Origin: Haloferax marisrubri
GTDB lineage: Archaea > Halobacteriota > Halobacteria > Halobacteriales > Haloferacaceae
Length of the DNA: 64,000 bases
Assembly: GCF_001469875.2 (NCBI RefSeq)
Contig: NZ_LOPW02000001.1
Span: forward strand, 150,312 to 214,311
Reading direction: 5' to 3'
A program made the position numbers and the translations under genes. Shown one piece after another: positions 1 through 7,961 of the stretch. The notes beneath the pieces are model-generated. The model was given only the letters and a program-made list of their open reading frames with translations. It was not told the origin of the DNA and searched no databases. The number at the start of each line of letters is the position of its first letter. The stretch's first letter is position 1.

Positions 1-384
1 GACTTCGGCCTCGTCGTCCGCGCCGGCACCCGTGACGCCGAGATGGTCCGACTCCTCGGCATCAAAATCACCCGCCCGTACATCGTCGTCTTCGGCATCG
101 GCGCGGCGCTCGCCGGGGTGGCGGGCGTCGTCGGCGGCCCCCTGAACGTCGTCAACCCGACCATCGGGACGAACATCCTCGTCCCGGCGTTCCTGACGGT
201 CGTCATCGGCGGGGTCGGCAGCATCGCCGGCGCTGTCGTCGGCGGCATCGTCTTCGGTCTCACGACCGCCGCGCTCGTCGCCTTCGCGCCCGCGTGGTCG
301 CAGGTCGGGCTGTACGCCATCGCGGCCATCGTCCTCCTGACGCGGCCGCAGGGCCTGCTCGGTGACGAGGAGGTGACGCCATGA
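1..384 (+). CDS. livH: Branched-chain amino acid-type ABC transporter permease (LivH), C-terminal part
   Basis: The gene is cut by the window start; reading frame 1 is open from base 1 and ends at a TGA overlapping the next ATG. The visible 127 residues contain the C-terminal hydrophobic helices of a LivH-type permease, including a Gly/Ala-rich helix followed by VVIGGVGSIAGAVVGG, typical of the conserved permease loop of this family. It would form the membrane channel together with the next gene (LivM). Its ATG start lies upstream, so the internal ATG at 43 is not the start. The substrate (branched-chain amino acids, amides or urea) cannot be told from this part. Confidence 0.88.
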   Translation, partial: DFGLVVRAGTRDAEMVRLLGIKITRPYIVVFGIGAALAGVAGVVGGPLNVVNPTIGTNILVPAFLTVVIGGVGSIAGAVVGGIVFGLTTAALVAFAPAWSQVGLYAIAAIVLLTRPQGLLGDEEVTP

Positions 385-1556
385 GCGAGAAGGACGCCAA
401 CCCGAGCGCGAAGGACGCGCTCGTCGGCGGTAGTCTGTTCGGTCGCTGGGAGAAACTCCGCGGCCGCGAGGGGACGGTCGTCGGTATCACGGCCATCCTC
501 GTCGCGGTGTTCCCGTACCTCTTCGCCCGCGCGCCGGTCGTCTCGGGAATCCTCCAGGGGTACCAGAGCCTCGCGACGCTCATCCTCATCTGGGGCATCT
601 TCGCTATCGGCTTCGACCTGCTGCTCGGCTACACCGGACTGCTCTCGTTCGGCCACGCGGCCTTCTGGGGCGGTGCGGCGTACGCCGCGGGCATCGTCGC
701 CAAGAACGTCAGCGGCGACCCCATCGTGATGGTCGTCTCGGGGACGCTGTTCGCCGTGCTCCTCGCGTGGGTGCTCGGCTTCCTGTCGCTTCGCCGCGGC
801 GGCATCTACTTCTCCATCCTGACGCTGGCGTTCGCTCAGATGTTCTACTACATGGCCGCGTCGCCGCTGGCGTTCCTGACCAACGGCGAAAACGGCCTGA
901 CCGGCGTCGAGGTCGGCAGTTTCCTCGGCGTCATCCACCTCGAATCCGACATCCCGTCCGTCGGCGGGATGCTCCTCGGAACCTGGCTGTACGCCTTCGT
1001 CGGCGTCTTCTTCGTCGGCGCGGTCGCGGTCGCCTACCGCATCCTCAACTCCCCGTACGGGATGGTGTTCCGCGCCATCCGCGAGAACGAACAGCGCGCC
1101 GAGTTCGTCGGCCTCAACGTCTGGCGCTACAAGCTCATGGCGTTCATCATCTCGGGCGCGTTCGCCGGCATCGCCGGGAGCCTCTTTACCATCCACGGGG
1201 CGTACGTCCCCCTCCAGTCGCTGTTCTGGACGGAGTCGGGCGACATCGTCGTCATGACCGTCCTCGGCGGCGCGGGCTCGATGTTCGGGCCGGTCCTCGG
1301 CGTGGGGCTCTACCTCTACATCGAGAACATCGTCAGCACCATCCAGGCGCTGACGATTCCCTTCACGGACATCGTGCTCATCAGGGACTTCGGGTTCTAC
1401 TGGCACCTGCTGTTGGGGCTCGTCTTCGTCGTGGTCGTCTGGGTCGTCCCCGACGGCCTGTGGGGTATCCTGAACCGACTCCGCGAACTCGCGGTCGAAT
1501 TCGGCTCGAAGGCCGCGGAGCGACTCCGTTCGCGCTCCAAGGGAGGTGGTCGCTGA
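381..1556 (+). CDS. livM: Branched-chain amino acid-type ABC transporter permease (LivM)
   Basis: A 391-residue polytopic membrane protein with about nine to ten hydrophobic segments. After a short charged N-terminus come helices and the segment GYTGLLSFGHAAFWG, a hallmark of LivM permeases; a second conserved stretch, VVMTVLGGAGSMFGPVLG, lies near residue 290 and is the loop that contacts the ATPases. The start ATG overlaps the livH stop by four bases (ATGA), and the stop overlaps the livG start, so the genes are probably translationally coupled. It pairs with LivH in the inner half of a high-affinity importer; the solute-binding protein must be encoded outside the window. Confidence 0.92.
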   Translation: MSEKDANPSAKDALVGGSLFGRWEKLRGREGTVVGITAILVAVFPYLFARAPVVSGILQGYQSLATLILIWGIFAIGFDLLLGYTGLLSFGHAAFWGGAAYAAGIVAKNVSGDPIVMVVSGTLFAVLLAWVLGFLSLRRGGIYFSILTLAFAQMFYYMAASPLAFLTNGENGLTGVEVGSFLGVIHLESDIPSVGGMLLGTWLYAFVGVFFVGAVAVAYRILNSPYGMVFRAIRENEQRAEFVGLNVWRYKLMAFIISGAFAGIAGSLFTIHGAYVPLQSLFWTESGDIVVMTVLGGAGSMFGPVLGVGLYLYIENIVSTIQALTIPFTDIVLIRDFGFYWHLLLGLVFVVVVWVVPDGLWGILNRLRELAVEFGSKAAERLRSRSKGGGR

Positions 1557-2314
1557 TGACGCTCCTCGAAACGGAGAACCTCGTCAAGGAGTTCGGCGGC
1601 CTCGTCGCGACCGACGACGTGAACCTCACCGTCGAGGAGGACGAACGCGTCTCCATCATCGGACCGAACGGCGCGGGGAAGTCCACGCTCATCAACCTCA
1701 TCACGCGGCGACTCGACCCGACGAGCGGCGACATCCGCTTCAAAGGCGAGTCCATCGTCGGCCTCGAACCGCATCAGGTGGTCCAACGCGGCGTCTCGAA
1801 GTCGTTCCAGACCGCCTCCATCTTCCCCGACCTCACCGTCCGGGAGAACGCCGAAATCGCGGCGCTGGCGTCTGAACGCGGCGCGTTCGGGTTCGAGTTC
1901 CTGAAACACCGCGACAGTCTCAGCGACGTCCACGGCGTCGCCCGCGACACGCTCGACTCGGTCGGCCTGTTGGACCGCGCGGACACCGTCGCCACCGACC
2001 TGCCCTACGGCGACAAGCGCCGCCTCGAAATCGGTATCGCACTCGCGAGCGACCCCGACCTGCTCCTCATGGACGAACCGACCGCCGGCATGTCTCCGGA
2101 AGAGACGAAGTCGACGGTCGAACTCATCGAGCAGGTCAAACGCGACCACGGCCTCACGTTCGTCCTCGTCGAACACGACATGGAAATCGTCTTCAGCATC
2201 TCAGACCGCATCGTCGTCCTCAGCCGCGGCGGCATCATCGCCGAGGGGACCCCCGACGAGATTCGGGGCAACGAAGCCGTCCAAGAGGCGTACCTCGGAG
2301 GTGTCGAGCTATGA
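1556..2314 (+). CDS. livG: ABC transporter ATP-binding protein (LivG)
   Basis: A 252-residue ATPase. Walker A GPNGAGKST is near residue 38, the signature region reads LPYGDKRRLEIGIAL (a LivG-type variant of LSGGQ), Walker B is LLLMDEPTAGM, and the H-loop is VLVEHDM. Glu-rich linkers are typical of halophiles. The open frame runs back to 767, but the ATG at 1556, overlapping the livM stop, gives the standard LivG N-terminus (LLETENLVKEFGG), so I use it. It should act at the inner membrane face as a heterodimer with LivF. Confidence 0.93.
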   Translation: MTLLETENLVKEFGGLVATDDVNLTVEEDERVSIIGPNGAGKSTLINLITRRLDPTSGDIRFKGESIVGLEPHQVVQRGVSKSFQTASIFPDLTVRENAEIAALASERGAFGFEFLKHRDSLSDVHGVARDTLDSVGLLDRADTVATDLPYGDKRRLEIGIALASDPDLLLMDEPTAGMSPEETKSTVELIEQVKRDHGLTFVLVEHDMEIVFSISDRIVVLSRGGIIAEGTPDEIRGNEAVQEAYLGGVEL

Positions 2315-3054
2315 GCCTCCTCGAAATCGACGCCATCGACGCCTACTACGGCGAGAGCCACATCATCCGCAACCTCTCGATGAGCGTCGAGGAGGGCGAG
2401 ATATGCGCGCTCCTCGGCCGCAACGGCGCGGGCAAGACCACCACGCTTCGCTGTATCGCCGGCGCGACGCCGCCGGACGTGCGGGAGGGCAACATCCGGT
2501 TCAAGGACGACGACATCACCGGCGTCCCCGCCGAAGACGTCTCGGTCCGGGGCATCTCGCTGGTGCCCGAGGAGCGACGCATCTTCCCGAACCTCTCGGT
2601 CGCCGAGAACCTCCACCTCGCGGAGGTCGTCAACAACAAGTCGAACACGTGGGGCCGGTCGCTGTCGTTCGGCCACAAGGGGATGTCGACCGAGGAGGTC
2701 TACGACCAGTTCCCCCGACTGGACGAGCGGCGAGACCAGCGCGCGGGGACGCTTTCGGGCGGCGAACAGCAGATGCTCGCCATCGCGCGCGCCCTGAAGC
2801 AGAACACGGACCTGTTGCTCCTCGACGAGCCCTACGAGGGGCTCGCGCCGAAGATTATCGAGGACGTGGAGGACGCGGTCGAACGCATCAGCGAGGCGGG
2901 CACGACCATCCTCCTCGTCGAGCAGAACGCCGCGGCGGCCATCAAACTCGCCGACCGCGCGTACGTCATCGACCAAGGGGGCATCGTCTTCGACGGGACC
3001 GCGGAGGAACTCCGCGATGACGCCGAGACCCGCGAGCGGTATCTGGGGGTCTGA
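2311..3054 (+). CDS. livF: ABC transporter ATP-binding protein (LivF)
   Basis: A 247-residue ATPase with Walker A GRNGAGKTT, an intact LSGGEQQMLAIARAL signature, Walker B LLLLDEPYEGLAP and H-loop LLVEQN, which is the LivF pattern. Its ATG overlaps the livG stop by four bases. It completes the ATPase pair of the importer begun by livH, livM and livG. A two-base gap separates it from the thioredoxin-fold gene that follows, so that gene is probably co-transcribed. Confidence 0.93.
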   Translation: MSLLEIDAIDAYYGESHIIRNLSMSVEEGEICALLGRNGAGKTTTLRCIAGATPPDVREGNIRFKDDDITGVPAEDVSVRGISLVPEERRIFPNLSVAENLHLAEVVNNKSNTWGRSLSFGHKGMSTEEVYDQFPRLDERRDQRAGTLSGGEQQMLAIARALKQNTDLLLLDEPYEGLAPKIIEDVEDAVERISEAGTTILLVEQNAAAAIKLADRAYVIDQGGIVFDGTAEELRDDAETRERYLGV

Positions 3055-3056
3055 CG

Positions 3057-3737
3057 ATGGCCGCGACCGATATCGACGCCGACCCCGAGACGGCGCTCGA
3101 AACGCTCATCGAAGCCGGCGCGGTCGACGAAGCGCCGGACGGGACGCTTTCGACCACGGAGGAGTTCGAGAAGACGCTTGCCGTCTACCACGACATCTAC
3201 GGCGCGGTCTCGACCGAGGAGTTCCACCAGACCGTCTCGGACCTCTTCGGCGTCGCACCCGAAAACGTCGAGGCGCGACTCGACGAGTTCGGCGTCACCA
3301 GAGCCGACGTGGTCGCGTATCTTGCGGCCAAGTCGTTCCTCGACGTGCCGGTCGAACAGGACTCGCTGTTGGTCATGGCGGGCCTGCTCGTCGAGATGAC
3401 CTCGTCGTCGCCGGTGCCGAGCGCGCTCGACGAACTCGACGACGACTCCTTCGAATCGTACCTCGACGCGCATCCGGACGCCGTCGTCCTCGTGTGGCGA
3501 CGCTTCTGTGACCCCTGCGACGCGATGAAAGACGACCTCGACGCCATCCTCGACCGCGTCCCAGACGGGGTCGCGGCCGCGGGCGTCGACGGCGAGGCGG
3601 CCGACGAGTTCTGTCGGCGCTTCGAGGTCGACGCGGCGCCGACGCTCCTGTGTGTCCGCGATGGAGAACTGCGAGAACGAGCGTCCGGCCGCCAGACCCC
3701 AGATGAGGTCGCGGCCGTCCTCGACCGAGTCTACTAG
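3057..3737 (+). CDS. Thioredoxin-fold protein with CDPC motif at the end of the liv operon
   Basis: A 226-residue soluble protein. Residues 1 to about 125 are acidic and helical with no recognised domain; residues about 135-226 form a thioredoxin-like domain with VVLVWRRFCDPCDAM (Cys151 and Cys154) and a downstream Ala-Pro-Thr-Leu that matches the cis-proline loop. CxxC with Asp-Pro is unlike the WCGPC of the true thioredoxin at 52114. There is no signal peptide, so it probably acts in the cytoplasm as a thiol oxidoreductase or metal-thiol protein. It starts two bases after livF and shares its strand, so it belongs to that transcript. Its role in transport is unknown. Confidence 0.8.
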   Translation: MAATDIDADPETALETLIEAGAVDEAPDGTLSTTEEFEKTLAVYHDIYGAVSTEEFHQTVSDLFGVAPENVEARLDEFGVTRADVVAYLAAKSFLDVPVEQDSLLVMAGLLVEMTSSSPVPSALDELDDDSFESYLDAHPDAVVLVWRRFCDPCDAMKDDLDAILDRVPDGVAAAGVDGEAADEFCRRFEVDAAPTLLCVRDGELRERASGRQTPDEVAAVLDRVY

Positions 3738-4138
3738 CTTTTCCGCTTCGTCGACCCCGTCACCATGACGGGGCGGTCGGAGTTCAGAATCACCGTCTGC
3801 GTGACGCTTCCGAACAGCGCCTTGCCCGCGGGCGAGCGCTTCCGCCCGGCGGTGACGATGAGGTCCGCGTCCTCCTCGTCGGCGAACTCGATGATGACCT
3901 CCGCGGGGTCGCCCGACGACTCGTTGACGTCGTAGTCGATACCGCGGTCTTCGAGGAACTCGCCGGCCTCCCGGACCGAGTGAATCTGCGTCGCCGACGC
4001 CCCGCTGGGGTTGTCGGTGAAACTGTGGACGAGCGTGACCTCCTTCTCGTCGGGTTCGCCGGGGAGTTTCGCGACCTCTTCGACGCACGCGAGCGCGTGT
4101 TCCGCGTCGTCATCGACACCGATTACCACGTGATACAT
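3734..4138 (-). CDS. Universal stress protein (UspA family)
   Basis: A 134-residue UspA-fold protein starting MYHVVIGVDDDAEHAL. The C-terminal nucleotide-binding part contains DLIVTAGRKRSPAGKALFGSVTQTVI, close to the G-2x-G-9x-G(S/T) ATP-binding pattern but with Ala-Gly-Arg at its first part. It ends four bases inside the convergent thioredoxin-fold gene. The role is inferred only from the family: a cytosolic stress or nucleotide-binding protein. It is one of five UspA genes in the window. Confidence 0.9.
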   Translation of the reverse strand: MYHVVIGVDDDAEHALACVEEVAKLPGEPDEKEVTLVHSFTDNPSGASATQIHSVREAGEFLEDRGIDYDVNESSGDPAEVIIEFADEEDADLIVTAGRKRSPAGKALFGSVTQTVILNSDRPVMVTGSTKRKS

Positions 4139-4192
4139 ACTACCACGTCCCAGTCGCCGGTCTTAGTATTTGTGCTGAACGTTCGTGCTAAA

Positions 4193-4447
4193 TTAGGTCG
4201 CGTCGTCGAGTCCGGCCGAGACGTAGACGACGAGCGCGAGCGGGACGCCGAGGACGAGCGCGATGGTCAGCGCGCCGTAGGCCGCGAAGCCGACGGGCGT
4301 GGGTGGAAACGGCACCAGAAAGAGGAACCGAGGCGCGCTGAGGCCCGAGACGAACGTGCCCGTGAGGTAGCCCGCGACCCCGGCGACGGCGACGAGGGCG
4401 GCGTACAATCCGAGGACGAAGCGGTGACCGCCGACGTTCGAACTCAC
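4193..4447 (-). CDS. Small two- or three-helix membrane protein
   Basis: An 84-residue hydrophobic protein with a helix near residues 10-33 (LGLYAALVAVAGVAGYLTGTF), a Pro-rich turn (FPPTPVGF) and a helix near 55-78. I do not recognise a characterised family. It lies beside a heme-copper oxidase gene group in which haloarchaea often carry small membrane genes, so a link to the respiratory chain is possible but only inferred. It is divergent from the tiny reading frame at 4555. The other frame over the same bases (4188-4454) is Arg-rich and looks like a shadow. Confidence 0.6.
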   Translation of the reverse strand: MSSNVGGHRFVLGLYAALVAVAGVAGYLTGTFVSGLSAPRFLFLVPFPPTPVGFAAYGALTIALVLGVPLALVVYVSAGLDDAT

Positions 4448-4554
4448 GGCTCACGTTGGGGGGCGGACGCTGTTAGGGGTTTCCGTTCGCCGCGTCGGCG
4501 TCGCCCGCGTCCGCGTACCGATGCACCTTTTGCCGCACGCGCTAAGGGTGAGCT

Positions 4555-4638
4555 ATGTCGGATACCGATATCCTCGGACTCGTGCTCGGGGCCATCGCGA
4601 TACTGATGTTCGCGACGGGCGTCCTCCTCGTCGTCTGA
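4555..4638 (+). CDS. 27-residue single-helix membrane peptide (small ORF)
   Basis: A reading frame of 27 codons plus TGA encodes a short acidic N-terminus (MSDTDILGL) followed by one hydrophobic helix. A GGTGA stretch sits three bases before the ATG and can pair with the 3' end of 16S rRNA, which is uncommon among the leaderless genes here and supports translation. It could be a small subunit of a membrane complex such as the nearby oxidase. No homology can be checked here; the strength of the case is the codon pattern, the Shine-Dalgarno match and the clean transmembrane profile. Confidence 0.5.
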   Translation: MSDTDILGLVLGAIAILMFATGVLLVV

Positions 4639-4864
4639 GGTCCCGCCGCTTTTCCGCGTCGCCGCCGCCGAGAGCGACCGCTTCTCTCAAGTCGTGACCA
4701 CCGTCGCCCGCGAGCGGCGGCGCTGACGGGTTCGTGAACGTCGCGAGCGAGCGGAACCGGCAGTTACGGCGAGCGCGGACGCACGGACAGTCGGCGTCGG
4801 GCGCGTTCGCTCTCGAAAAACAGCGTCCGAAAAATGAAGCCGAGACGCCGGCGAGCGGCGTCGA
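4639..4864. other. Intergenic stretch of about 225 bases with no recognised feature
   Basis: Between the 27-residue frame and the convergent oxidase gene I see no convincing small gene, hairpin or promoter. Frames here are Arg/Ser-rich, as expected for non-coding GC-rich DNA. A few short A-runs (near 4816 and 4832) are the only break in composition. Confidence 0.5.
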
Positions 4865-6664
4865 TTACGCGTCGTCAGCGGATTCCGCGTCCGCGTCTGT
4901 GTCGTCGACCGTCTGCCCGCCGTCGGTGGCGAGTTCGGTCTCGTCTTCGCCGCCGTCGGTGACGGCCGTCTCCAGTTTGCGCTCGAACCAAGTCCACTCG
5001 GCGGTGACCAGGTCGTCGTCGGCGAGGTCCCACGGGTCGCCGTCCTGGACTTCGCGGCCTTCGAGCCACGACTGGACGAAGTTCCAGACGAAGATGATCT
5101 GGCCGACGAGCAGGATGAGCGCGCCGACCGTGGCGACCTGGTGGAGCGTCGCGAACTGCGGTAGGTAGGTCGCGTAGCGACGCGGCATGCCACCGTAGCC
5201 GAGCAGAATCATCGCGAAGAACGTCAGGTTCGTCCCGACCATCGAGAGCCAGAAGTGCCACTTACCGAGCGTGACCTGGTACATCCGGCCGGTGTAGATG
5301 GGGAACCAGTAGTAGAGCCCGGCGAAGCCGGCGAAGGCGATGGCACCCATGACGATGTAGTGGAAGTGTCCGACGACGTAGTAGGTGTCGTGGAGCACGA
5401 GGTCCACCGGAATCGACGCGAGGAAGACACCCGTCACGCCGCCGATGATGAAGTTCGAGACGAAGCCGATACAGAACAGCATCGGCGTCGTGAGGCGAAT
5501 CTTCCCGTTCCACATCGTCGTGATCCAGTTGAACGTCTTGACCGCGCTCGGTATCGCGATGGCCAGCGAGACGGCCATGAACGAGGCGCGAAGCCGGGGG
5601 TCGATACCCGTCGCGAACATGTGGTGCGCCCAGACGCCGAACGAGAGGACGCCGATGGCGAGCGTGGAGTAGACGACGAACTTGAACCCGAAGAGCCGAC
5701 GGCCCGCGAAGCGCGGGAGCACGAGGCTCACGATGCCCATCGGGGGCAACACGAGGATGTACACTTCGGGGTGGCCGAAGAACCAAAACAGGTGCTGCCA
5801 GAGAATCGCGCCGCCGTCGACCGAGAAGAACATCGTGCCGAAGTTCCGGTCGAGAAGCAGCATCACGATGGCGCTGCCGAGAAGCGGGAACGCGAAGAGG
5901 ATGAGACCCGACTGGGTCAGAATCGTCCACGAGAAGATGTCGAGGTTCGCCCACGAGACCTTCTCGTTACGCTCCGTGAAGATGGTCGCGATGAAGTTGA
6001 TCGCACCCATCGTGGCCGAGACACCCGAGAGGTGCAGGCCGAGGAGCATCAGGTCGACGCCGGCGTTCATCTGGTTGCCGGAGCCGACACCGGCGGAAAG
6101 CGGCGTGTACATCGTCCAGGCCGTCTGCGCCGGGATGACGTCCGGGATGGGGAAGAACCCGGCCCAGATGAGCAGCGCCGCCGGCGGCAGGAGCCAGAAC
6201 GCGATGGCGTTGATACGCGGGAACGCCATGTCGTCCGCGCCGATGAGAAGCGGGATAAAGTAGTTCGAGAACGCGGCGATGATGGGCGTCCCGAACAGGA
6301 ACAGCATCGTAATCCCGTGGCTTGTGAGCAACGAGTTGTAGAACGTGTTCGAGATAAGCGTCATCGACGGGTCCGCCAGTTCAATCCGCATCAGGACGAC
6401 CATGAGACCCCCCACGGCGAACGCGACGAGCGCGTATGCGCCGTAGAGCATCCCGATGTCCTTGTGGTCGACCGTCGTCAACCAACGGATGACCCCGGAT
6501 GGTTTCTCCTCCGAGACGTACTGCTCTGCGGTACCACCGACCGTGCCTCCGCCCGCGAGCGGAGTGTACGACCGCCAGTCTTCGACCCGCGCGAGCCACG
6601 CGGCGACGGCGATGAGGAAGACCCCCATAAGCACCGTCAGTGCTAACTGTCCGTTAACCTCCAT
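4865..6664 (-). CDS. Heme-copper terminal oxidase subunit I, A-type
   Basis: A 599-residue protein with about twelve or more transmembrane helices. The low-spin heme ligand is in SHGITMLFLFG; helix VI has FWFFGHPEVYILVLPP with the CuB His, the Glu of the D-channel and the Tyr cross-linked to His; the other CuB histidines are in VWAHHMF; the heme ligands in helix X are in YYVVGHFHYIVMGA. The HPEVY motif marks an A-family oxidase, unlike the HPIVY enzyme at 34928. The C-terminal 60 residues are an acidic tail. It should reduce oxygen and pump protons. Subunit II is not in this cluster. Confidence 0.93.
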   Translation of the reverse strand: MEVNGQLALTVLMGVFLIAVAAWLARVEDWRSYTPLAGGGTVGGTAEQYVSEEKPSGVIRWLTTVDHKDIGMLYGAYALVAFAVGGLMVVLMRIELADPSMTLISNTFYNSLLTSHGITMLFLFGTPIIAAFSNYFIPLLIGADDMAFPRINAIAFWLLPPAALLIWAGFFPIPDVIPAQTAWTMYTPLSAGVGSGNQMNAGVDLMLLGLHLSGVSATMGAINFIATIFTERNEKVSWANLDIFSWTILTQSGLILFAFPLLGSAIVMLLLDRNFGTMFFSVDGGAILWQHLFWFFGHPEVYILVLPPMGIVSLVLPRFAGRRLFGFKFVVYSTLAIGVLSFGVWAHHMFATGIDPRLRASFMAVSLAIAIPSAVKTFNWITTMWNGKIRLTTPMLFCIGFVSNFIIGGVTGVFLASIPVDLVLHDTYYVVGHFHYIVMGAIAFAGFAGLYYWFPIYTGRMYQVTLGKWHFWLSMVGTNLTFFAMILLGYGGMPRRYATYLPQFATLHQVATVGALILLVGQIIFVWNFVQSWLEGREVQDGDPWDLADDDLVTAEWTWFERKLETAVTDGGEDETELATDGGQTVDDTDADAESADDA

Positions 6665-6726
6665 GGAAGTGCCTGAGTAGTGCAGGGTAATGAAAGATTC
6701 GGGACTGCCCTGCGATTCGAGGTGCT

Positions 6727-7086
6727 TTAAGCCGTCTCGTCCGCGGCTTCGACGGCGTCGTCATCCGGCGATTCTTCGAGTTCGGCCGCTTCCTCGCTCT
6801 CTTCTTCGTGAATCGGCTTCGCACCGGGAACCGTCGCCTGCCCCGGCGCGTAGACGGTGCCTTCCTTCTCGGAGCCGGCGATGGCCTTCCCCGAGAGGTA
6901 GGTGAGGGCAGCGAGGAGCACGAACGGCGCGATGAGGAGCGTGTACTGGAGCCCCGAGGTGAGCGATTCGAACCCAAACGGATTGACGAAGGTGAAGGCC
7001 ACCACGAAAAACAGGATGATGGCCAGCGGAACCATGTTGACCGTGAGGTCGAGGATGGTGTCCTTGTCGAACGTCTTGGTTGCCAT
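6727..7086 (-). CDS. Small oxidase-associated membrane protein (DUF6684-like)
   Basis: About 119 residues from the ATG at 7086 (MATKTFDKDTILDLTVNMVPL); the longer frame adds nine residues from 7113. Two hydrophobic helices (about 15-35 and 47-67) are followed by a Glu/Asp-rich tail of some 40 residues. I recall similar small proteins next to haloarchaeal cox genes under the name DUF6684, but cannot confirm it here. The position just upstream of the subunit I gene, same strand, suggests an accessory or assembly role. Confidence 0.7.
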   Translation of the reverse strand: MATKTFDKDTILDLTVNMVPLAIILFFVVAFTFVNPFGFESLTSGLQYTLLIAPFVLLAALTYLSGKAIAGSEKEGTVYAPGQATVPGAKPIHEEESEEAAELEESPDDDAVEAADETA

Positions 7087-7189
7087 ATCGAGACACTCGG
7101 GGACGCCGTTCAAATAGATTGTTGGTTTCTCGTTCGGTCGGAGGGGGTGGAGACGGCCGCGGGGTCTCCCGTGGGGTCGCCCGCGGCGG

Positions 7190-7555
7190 TCAGAAGGTCT
7201 GTCGCTGTTCGCGGACGAACAGTTCGAAGACGACGCCGCCGACCACCAGTAGAATCGCGGCGGCGATGACCGCGTAGCCCCGGGTCACGAGGGCGATGTC
7301 GGTGAACGCGAGTCCCGCGCCGAACGCGAAGAAGATGACCGCGAGCGCGGTGACCGCGCGAATCGTCGAGGCGACGTAGCCGGACTCCTTGAGGATGCCG
7401 ACGACGCTCCCGCCGAACAGGAGCAGCCCGCCGACGGCGAGTGGAAACAGGCCGAACAACAGGCCCAACTCGGAGATGGGTATCCCGAGCGCGATGAACA
7501 CGGGCCACGGACTGGCCGTGCGGTACTGGTCGGAGAGTCCCGGCGCTTCGTCCAT
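7190..7555 (-). CDS. Four-helix membrane protein upstream of the oxidase gene
   Basis: A 121-residue protein with a short N-terminus (MDEAPGLSDQYRTASPWPVF) and four hydrophobic segments at about 17-35, 38-55, 62-82 and 88-110. It resembles unnamed haloarchaeal membrane proteins that travel with cytochrome oxidase genes (possibly DUF7541). It lies 104 bases upstream of the previous small gene on the same strand. The function is unknown; a subunit or assembly role for the oxidase is inferred from position only. Confidence 0.65.
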   Translation of the reverse strand: MDEAPGLSDQYRTASPWPVFIALGIPISELGLLFGLFPLAVGGLLLFGGSVVGILKESGYVASTIRAVTALAVIFFAFGAGLAFTDIALVTRGYAVIAAAILLVVGGVVFELFVREQRQTF

Positions 7556-7600
7556 ACCCGCCCGTTGGACTGTGTGGTAACAAGCCCTTCGGAACCGAGA

Positions 7601-7804
7601 CTAGCGGAGAGAGATACCCTGTCGCGCGAGGAAGTCGCTGACCGCACGAATCTCGACGGGGCTCCCGATGATTCGGCACGTGTCTCCGGCCTTTCGGTGG
7701 ACGGAGACGACGAACTCCGCTTCGATGTCGTCGCGCACGCTCTCCAGCAGGTCGCACGGGAGCACGATTTGCGTGCTGTCGCGAAGCGTCCGGGGGTCGG
7801 GCAT
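7601..7804 (-). CDS. Small conserved haloarchaeal protein (67 residues)
   Basis: A 67-residue soluble protein, MPDPRTLRDSTQIVLPCDLL..., with one Cys in LPCDLL and a second in DTCRIIGSP. The ordered alpha-beta pattern and the C-terminal PVEIRAVSDFLARQGISLR look like a real small domain. I recall a haloarchaeal family of this length (VNG_1110C-like), but no function is known to me. It heads the leftward group that ends with the oxidase subunit I gene and is divergent from the GTPase gene. Confidence 0.6.
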   Translation of the reverse strand: MPDPRTLRDSTQIVLPCDLLESVRDDIEAEFVVSVHRKAGDTCRIIGSPVEIRAVSDFLARQGISLR

Positions 7805-7961
7805 CGGTGTTCATCGGGCGGTCGAAGGGGTCGTGTATAATCGTGCCGATACTTGTCTCTCCGCGTACGCGCGACCACCACGATAGCCGACGCGTCGGCG
7901 CGGCGGAATCTGCCGCGCGGAAGGAAAGGGTTTTTCGACGGACGCGGCGGAACTGTTGACG

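Noticed and set aside
767..1555. Upstream extension of the livG frame inside livM
   Set aside because: It gives an Arg/Pro-rich sequence unlike any ABC protein and overlaps livM fully; the ATG at 1556 gives the correct LivG start.
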